Assembly: GCA_030039105.1 (NCBI GenBank)
Contig: JASHQO010000218.1
Coordinates: 1 to 17,970 of the forward strand
From: Xanthobacteraceae bacterium
GTDB taxonomy: Bacteria > Pseudomonadota > Alphaproteobacteria > Rhizobiales > Xanthobacteraceae
Length of the DNA stretch: 17,970 nt
Reading direction: 5' to 3'
The position numbers were made by a program, and so were the translations under genes. Under the pieces are notes generated by a model. It ran no database searches, was not told the DNA's origin, and worked only from the letters and a program-made list of their open reading frames with translations. Below, piece after piece: positions 14,722-17,970 of the stretch (position 1 is its first letter; every line of letters begins with the position of its first letter).

Positions 14722-15195
14722 CTAGCCGGCGCCGCGATGCGCCAGCCGGTCGAGCGCGCCCTGCAGAATGTAGGTGGCGGCGTGCTGGTCGATCACCGCC
14801 TTGCGCTTGGCGCGGCTGGCGTCGGCGGCGACCAGCGCGCGCTCTACGGCAACGGTCGACAATCGTTCATCCCATAGCGCAATGGGAAGTTCGGTGAGCT
14901 TGGCGAAATTACGAGCGAAGGCGCGCGTCGATTGCGCGCGCGCACCCTCGCTGCCGTCCATGTTGAGCGGCAGCCCAAGCACGAAAGCGACCGCACGGCG
15001 CTCGGCGGCAAGCGCGATGAGCCGCTGAGCATCGAGGTTGAAGCGGTTGCGCCGCACGGTCTCCACCGGCGCCGCAACGCGCCGATCGGGATCGCTGGCG
15101 GCAACGCCGATGGTCTTGGTGCCAAGGTCGAGCCCGATCAGCGCCCCGCGCTGCGGAAAAATCGCGGCGGCATCGATGAGCGCGAGAATTGGCAT
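14722..15195 (-). CDS. ruvX: Putative pre-16S rRNA nuclease / Holliday-junction resolvase-like protein RuvX (YqgF)
   Basis: RNase H-fold nuclease that trims the 5' end of pre-16S rRNA. Residues GLDLGTKTIGVAASD (21-35) include catalytic Asp23. LGLPLNMDGSEG (73-84), LWDERLSTV with Glu110, and DQHAATYILQGALD with Asp136 complete the active site. From ATG 15195 it is 157 aa, the usual size; a GTG at 15213 in frame would add six residues. No clear ribosome site is seen for either start. In related genomes ruvX lies near pyrB, plsY and dprA, as here. The mature role is from family knowledge. Confidence 0.95.
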   Translation of the reverse strand: MPILALIDAAAIFPQRGALIGLDLGTKTIGVAASDPDRRVAAPVETVRRNRFNLDAQRLIALAAERRAVAFVLGLPLNMDGSEGARAQSTRAFARNFAKLTELPIALWDERLSTVAVERALVAADASRAKRKAVIDQHAATYILQGALDRLAHRGAG

Positions 15196-15329
15196 GGCGG
15201 CTGCGGTTAGCACGCTTGCGGGTTCGTCGCCAAGGTTACCTATTTCCCTATTTCCCGCGGCTTCGCGCCCGATTATGGTTCGAAGGCTGACCCCAAAGAG
15301 GAAAATTGAATCTATGCTCGGGAGGCGCC

Positions 15330-16097
15330 ATGCGGCTCATGCTGACCATTCTCGCTGCCGCGCTGACGCTGGTCATGGCTTTACGTGCTGACGCGGCCGG
15401 CCTCAAGGTCATCAGTGGCGGCGCCTTCAAGCAGGTGCTCAACGCGCTCGCCGCACAATACGAGAAAGAGACGGGCAACAAGCTTGACCTCAGCTACCGG
15501 ACCGTCGGCCAGCATCTGACGCTGATCAAAGACGGCAAGGAGGCATTCGACGTCGCCGTGTTGACGCCGGAAGCGATCGGCGGCCTCGCCAAAGACGGCA
15601 AGGTCGTTGTCGGCAGCCGTGCCGATCTCGCCAAGGTTGGCGTCGGTGTCGTCGTCAAGGCCGGGGCGGCGCTGCCCGACATTTCGACCGTCGAAGCCTT
15701 CAAACGCACGCTGCTGGCGGCCAAGTCGGTTGCCTATATCGATCCGGCGGCCGGCGGTTCGAGCGGCATCTACGTCGCGAAATTGCTGGAGCGGCTCGGC
15801 ATTGCCAAACAGGTGAACGCCAAGGCAAAGCTCATTCATGGCGGCGCGGTCGCCGACCATATCGCCGGCGGCGAAGCCGAGATCGGCATCCACCAGATCA
15901 GCGAGATTTTGGACGTGCCGGGCGTTGTCCTGGTCGGCCCGCTACCCGACGAGATCCAAAATTTCACCGTCTATTCGGCCGGTCTCGGTGTCACCGCCAA
16001 GGATAGCGGCACAGCAAGCGGCCTGATCAAGTTTCTGACCGGCCAGCACGCGGTGCCGATCATCAAGTCCAAGGGGATGGAACCGGCATCGTCTTGA
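15330..16097 (+). CDS. Periplasmic substrate-binding protein (ModA-like, SBP_bac_11 type)
   Basis: Encodes 255 aa from ATG 15330 with GGAGG at 15321-15325. Residues 4-26 are the signal peptide (LTILAAALTLVMAL, then ADA-A). The mature protein has the type 2 periplasmic-binding fold: LKVISGGAFKQVLNALAAQYEKETG at the start, DVAVLTPEAI, the hinge VAYIDPAAGGSSGIYVAKLLERLGI, and an ending FLTGQHAVPIIKSKGMEP. This pattern fits ModA-like oxyanion binders of ABC transporters. No permease or ATPase gene is beside it, so it may be an orphan binding protein, and molybdate is only a guess. A tandem CTATTTCC at 15240-15255 precedes it. Confidence 0.87.
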   Translation: MRLMLTILAAALTLVMALRADAAGLKVISGGAFKQVLNALAAQYEKETGNKLDLSYRTVGQHLTLIKDGKEAFDVAVLTPEAIGGLAKDGKVVVGSRADLAKVGVGVVVKAGAALPDISTVEAFKRTLLAAKSVAYIDPAAGGSSGIYVAKLLERLGIAKQVNAKAKLIHGGAVADHIAGGEAEIGIHQISEILDVPGVVLVGPLPDEIQNFTVYSAGLGVTAKDSGTASGLIKFLTGQHAVPIIKSKGMEPASS

Positions 16098-16107
16098 AGA
16101 CGCTGGC

Positions 16108-16139
16108 CAAAAATCAGCGCCCGCACGAGGCGGGCGCTG
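16108..16139 (-). terminator. Rho-independent terminator of the DUF1127 gene
   Basis: Perfect 10-bp stem CAGCGCCCGC / GCGGGCGCTG (16115-16139) with a 5-base loop, followed on the minus strand by ATTTTTGG (16107-16114). It lies 28 bp after the DUF1127 stop. The plus-strand side lacks a T-tract but may still slow transcription from the solute-binding gene, which ends at 16097. Confidence 0.85.
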
Positions 16140-16167
16140 CTGGAAGCTATCTTGGTTGGTCGGGTAT

Positions 16168-16320
16168 CTATGCCTGCGCGTGCTCCCACGCCAGCCGCGG
16201 AATGTCCGAACGGGTTATTCCGATGTCGGCCAGTTCGCGATCGTTGAGGTTTGAGAGTTCCCTCACCGCCACGCCGTAACGCTTCCAGGCGTGGAGGAAA
16301 CGGATGATCGCCAAAAGCAT
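16168..16320 (-). CDS. DUF1127 (YjiS-type) small protein
   Basis: Encodes 50 aa from ATG 16320, with GAGG upstream. The DUF1127 signature is VRELSNLNDRELADIGITRSDIPRLAWEHA, following an aromatic helix AIIRFLHAWKRYG. The family includes small Arg-rich proteins linked to phosphate and carbon control and to RNA degradation in Agrobacterium; I do not claim the same role here. An upstream extension to 16470 has no ribosome site and is rejected. TATATG at 16360-16365 (minus) is a possible -10. A terminator follows. Confidence 0.93.
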   Translation of the reverse strand: MLLAIIRFLHAWKRYGVAVRELSNLNDRELADIGITRSDIPRLAWEHAQA

Positions 16321-16647
16321 TTTGCGGCCTCTTTCCTCGATATTGTTTGATTGGAACCCACATATAGGGTCCTCATGGTGCGCCGCAAAACGATTTTGCT
16401 GCAGTGCATCTATACAGATTTTGCATATATTTAGCAATAATTTAACAATGATCCACTCAAGGCTGGCCAATTCTTCTAGGTTTTCCTTATAAAGAAGCCT
16501 GCATCATGCTTTCGACGCAATTCTGGCTTGGCAGACTCTCCGTCCGCGTCGGAGTTCACTCTGCCGGCATTTTGCCACCCGACGATCCTGCCCCTGCCGC
16601 AGTCGCCCGGTTCAATGCCAGTTGTTGTGTCAGTCGGGACGGGTGTC
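16321..16647. other. AT-rich intergenic region without a supported gene
   Basis: The stretch contains the likely DUF1127 promoter and an AT-rich block (about 16385-16495) that is unlike the rest of the window. GGAACCC at 16353-16359 and GGGTCC at 16367-16372 form an imperfect inverted repeat around CATATA, which may be an operator over the DUF1127 promoter. A 95-aa frame starting at 16506 has no family character and is not called. Confidence 0.5.
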
Positions 16648-16836
16648 ATGGGAACTCCTCAGGATCACCGCAAGTGCGCGGAAGAATGCTTTGCGATGGC
16701 GCGGCTCTCGCAAGCCGATGGCGACCGGGCGCTGTGGCTGACCTTGGCGCAGTCCTGGGTGCGGCTCGCCGAGCATGTCGCGCACGTCGATAGCCAGAGC
16801 CCGTTGCACGCGCCGGGCGGAGAGGCGCTCGGTTAG
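16648..16836 (+). CDS. Short helical protein of unknown function
   Basis: Encodes 62 aa from ATG 16648 with GGGAC 9 bases upstream. The pattern HRKCAEECFAMARLSQADGDRALWLTLAQSWVRLAEH is the common Hyphomicrobiales short motif with a Cys-x3-Cys helix and a conserved W-x2-LAQ-x-W-x-RLAE helix. Many relatives are annotated only as hypothetical. The frame extends upstream to 16528 but the extension is Pro/Ser-rich and unlike the family. It stands alone between the DUF1127 gene and the secreted Cys-rich gene. Function unknown. Confidence 0.7.
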   Translation: MGTPQDHRKCAEECFAMARLSQADGDRALWLTLAQSWVRLAEHVAHVDSQSPLHAPGGEALG

Positions 16837-16877
16837 GTTGGGTTGGAACGGCTGCGGCCGGCGCTGCCGCAGATCGC

Positions 16878-17159
16878 TTATTGGCCGTGGCTTGCCAGCA
16901 CTTGCTGGCACGCACCGCTGATCCGCGAGCGGTTGGATTGCAGGCAACCGAGAATGGCGAACACGTCGTCCTGGCCGTTATCGTGCACTAACGTCTTACA
17001 GAAGCGCATCACGTCCGGATGGCAAGCCGCGCGTTCCTGGTCGGTGCCCTGATTGATGCTCATTCCCTGCACTGGCGGCGGTTGCGGCGGGAGCTGCGCC
17101 AGCGCGGCCGGCCCGGCGGCAAACAGAAGCGCGATCGTTACAGGCGATATCCGTAACAT
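16878..17159 (-). CDS. Secreted cysteine-rich-repeat protein
   Basis: Encodes 93 aa from ATG 17159 with GAGGAT upstream. Residues 1-21 form a signal peptide ending ALA. A proline-rich stretch (LPPQPPPV) follows. Residues 42-90 hold four Cys (C46, C54, C72, C84) with the order AACHPDVMRFCK...GCLQSNRSRISGACQQVL, matching the Cys-rich FGFR1/GLG1 repeat (PF00839) as I know it, here one repeat. Such proteins are frequent in Hyphomicrobiales periplasm with unknown role, probably two disulfides. The upstream extension to 17216 lacks export character. Confidence 0.82.
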   Translation of the reverse strand: MLRISPVTIALLFAAGPAALAQLPPQPPPVQGMSINQGTDQERAACHPDVMRFCKTLVHDNGQDDVFAILGCLQSNRSRISGACQQVLASHGQ

Positions 17160-17424
17160 ACGATCCTCATGTTCAGGGGCACCCGGCCCGCGGTTAGGAT
17201 TCAAACGATGACACACTTCCTGCCGTGGCGTCAGTGCAGGAGCACCCCCGGCGAATCTTTTTCGGTCGCCTGAGGCTAATTTGTTACATGCGGAAACCAG
17301 GCTCCGGAATGTGACCGGAGTCTTGGCGCCAGAAGGCGCGGCGAGCCGAGCAAACGGTGAGGAGTTTGCCTTCAGCCCAAGACGAGCTTCGGCGCGACAG
17401 CCGCGACGTGCCGCTTGCGAAGGC

Positions 17425-17500
17425 TGGTGGGCGGTGACGGGCTCGAACCGCCGACATCCTGCTTGTAAAGCAGACGCTCTACCAACTGAGCTAACCGCCC
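17425..17500 (-). tRNA. tRNA-Val (anticodon UAC)
   Basis: The minus strand from 17500 begins GGGCGGTTAGCTCAGTTGG. Acceptor arms GGGCGGT and ACCGCCC pair fully. The anticodon loop TTTACAA gives anticodon UAC (codon GUA and relatives). The T-loop GGTTCGAGCC is canonical. The discriminator A is at 17428 and CCA is encoded at 17425-17427. The HU gene lies upstream in the same direction, as in related genomes. Confidence 0.97.
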
Positions 17501-17605
17501 AAAGCCCAACGCCAGGGCCACGATTTATCGCTTCGGAACATCGCGGCGCAAGGGCGCGGCTGACAGCATCGCTGACGGGCTTGTTTGCAACAGCACCATT
17601 CCGGC

Positions 17606-17658
17606 AACACTAAACCGCCCGCCTGCGCGCTGTGGCATGGCAGCGCGTAAGCGGGCGG
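17606..17658 (-). terminator. Terminator-like hairpin after the HU gene
   Basis: Outer arms CCGCCCGC (17615-17622) and GCGGGCGG (17651-17658) enclose an inner stem CGCGCTG / CAGCGCG (17626-17647). On the minus strand TTTAGTGTT follows. A separate GGATCCG/CGGATCC hairpin (17668-17687) lies nearer the HU stop. The T-run is short, so strength is uncertain. Confidence 0.65.
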
Positions 17659-17709
17659 AATGCTGCGGGATCCGTGTCTTCGGATCCGCTACCGACGAAA
17701 CTTAAACGC

Positions 17710-17970
17710 TCAGATCGCTTCCTTCAGCTCCTTCGAGGCGCGGAACGCGACCTTCTTGCTGGCCTTGATCTGGATCGCCTCGCCGGTGGCCGGATTGCGG
17801 CCCATGCGTGCGGCGCGTTTGCGGACCTGCAGAATGCCGAGGCCGCCGATGCGGATACGCTCGCCTTTCTTGAGATGCTTGACGATGTTGCCGACCAGGC
17901 CGCCAAGAATGGCTTCAGCCTGTTTCTTCGACAGTTCGTTATCCTCCGCCAGGCTCGCCGCCAGGTGCTT
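17710..17970 (-). CDS. hup: HU-family DNA-binding protein, 5' end missing
   Basis: Eighty-six codons plus TGA (17710-17712) are present; the first codons lie beyond the window. HU dimers bend and compact DNA. The sequence has the HU core: KKQAEAILGGLVGNIVKHLKKGERIRI, GGLGILQVRKRAARMGRNPATGE with the DNA-contacting GRNPATGE arm, and IKASKKVAFRASKELKEAI at the end. Only about ten residues seem to be missing. The tRNA-Val gene follows it on the same strand. No paralogue is visible to decide between hupA and hupB. Confidence 0.95.
   Translation of the reverse strand, partial: KHLAASLAEDNELSKKQAEAILGGLVGNIVKHLKKGERIRIGGLGILQVRKRAARMGRNPATGEAIQIKASKKVAFRASKELKEAI

Noticed and set aside
16506..16793. 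95-aa open frame
   Set aside because: Weak start context, low-complexity composition, and overlap with the better supported 62-aa gene in another frame.
17302..17339. Two short hairpins (CTCCGG/CCGGAG and GCGCC/GGCGC) as a terminator for tRNA-Val
   Set aside because: Neither is followed by a T-run in the minus direction, and the distance from the tRNA is about 85 bases.
17281..17613. 110-aa plus-strand frame
   Set aside because: Runs over the tRNA-Val gene on the opposite strand.
1..17970. CRISPR array or phage genes
   Set aside because: No regular spaced repeats and no Cas, capsid, portal or integrase genes were seen.

Overview
The window looks like a chromosome segment of a high-GC alphaproteobacterium, most likely Hyphomicrobiales (Bradyrhizobium, Rhodopseudomonas or Pseudolabrys-like). 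The grounds are the protein flavour of every housekeeping gene, the gene set ruvX, pyrB, plsY, dprA and topA in one neighbourhood, and an HU gene followed by tRNA-Val. This placement is inference; no species is assigned.

Layout. Bases 1-2195 hold topA on the minus strand, interrupted by an in-frame TAG at 138-140. Bases 2421-3832 hold a small secreted protein and a Tat-type lytic transglycosylase (minus). Bases 3927-5343 hold a LysR regulator and an XRE-type regulator (plus). Bases 5340-10162 hold dprA, split in two by a 3,693-bp transposable element (6381-10073). Bases 10359-16097 hold a B12-binding-type radical SAM protein (plus), plsY and an unusual pyrB (minus), a small exported protein (plus), ruvX (minus) and a periplasmic solute-binding protein (plus). 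Bases 16168-17970 hold small genes (a DUF1127 protein, a short helical protein, a secreted Cys-rich protein), tRNA-Val(UAC) and the 3' part of an HU gene.

The element is the most notable part. It has 26-bp perfect terminal inverted repeats beginning CGGTATTATGGCGCAA and an exact 8-bp target duplication (CGCGGCCC). It carries an apparently intact IS1595-family transposase, a divergent DUF6471 gene, and four other genes with no recognised function, three of them encoding membrane proteins. Two near-identical 18-bp palindromes, 54 bp apart, lie at the divergent transposase and DUF6471 promoters and look like a repressor circuit. Removing the element and one target copy restores a continuous DprA frame of about 373 codons, so the insertion is clean.

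Two other points stand out. topA has a nonsense codon after its first zinc ribbon, with family-like reading frame continuing to the window edge. PyrB is an E. coli-like aspartate carbamoyltransferase with a C-terminal extension carrying a PyrI-like four-cysteine zinc motif. Everything here was read by eye; no database search was run.
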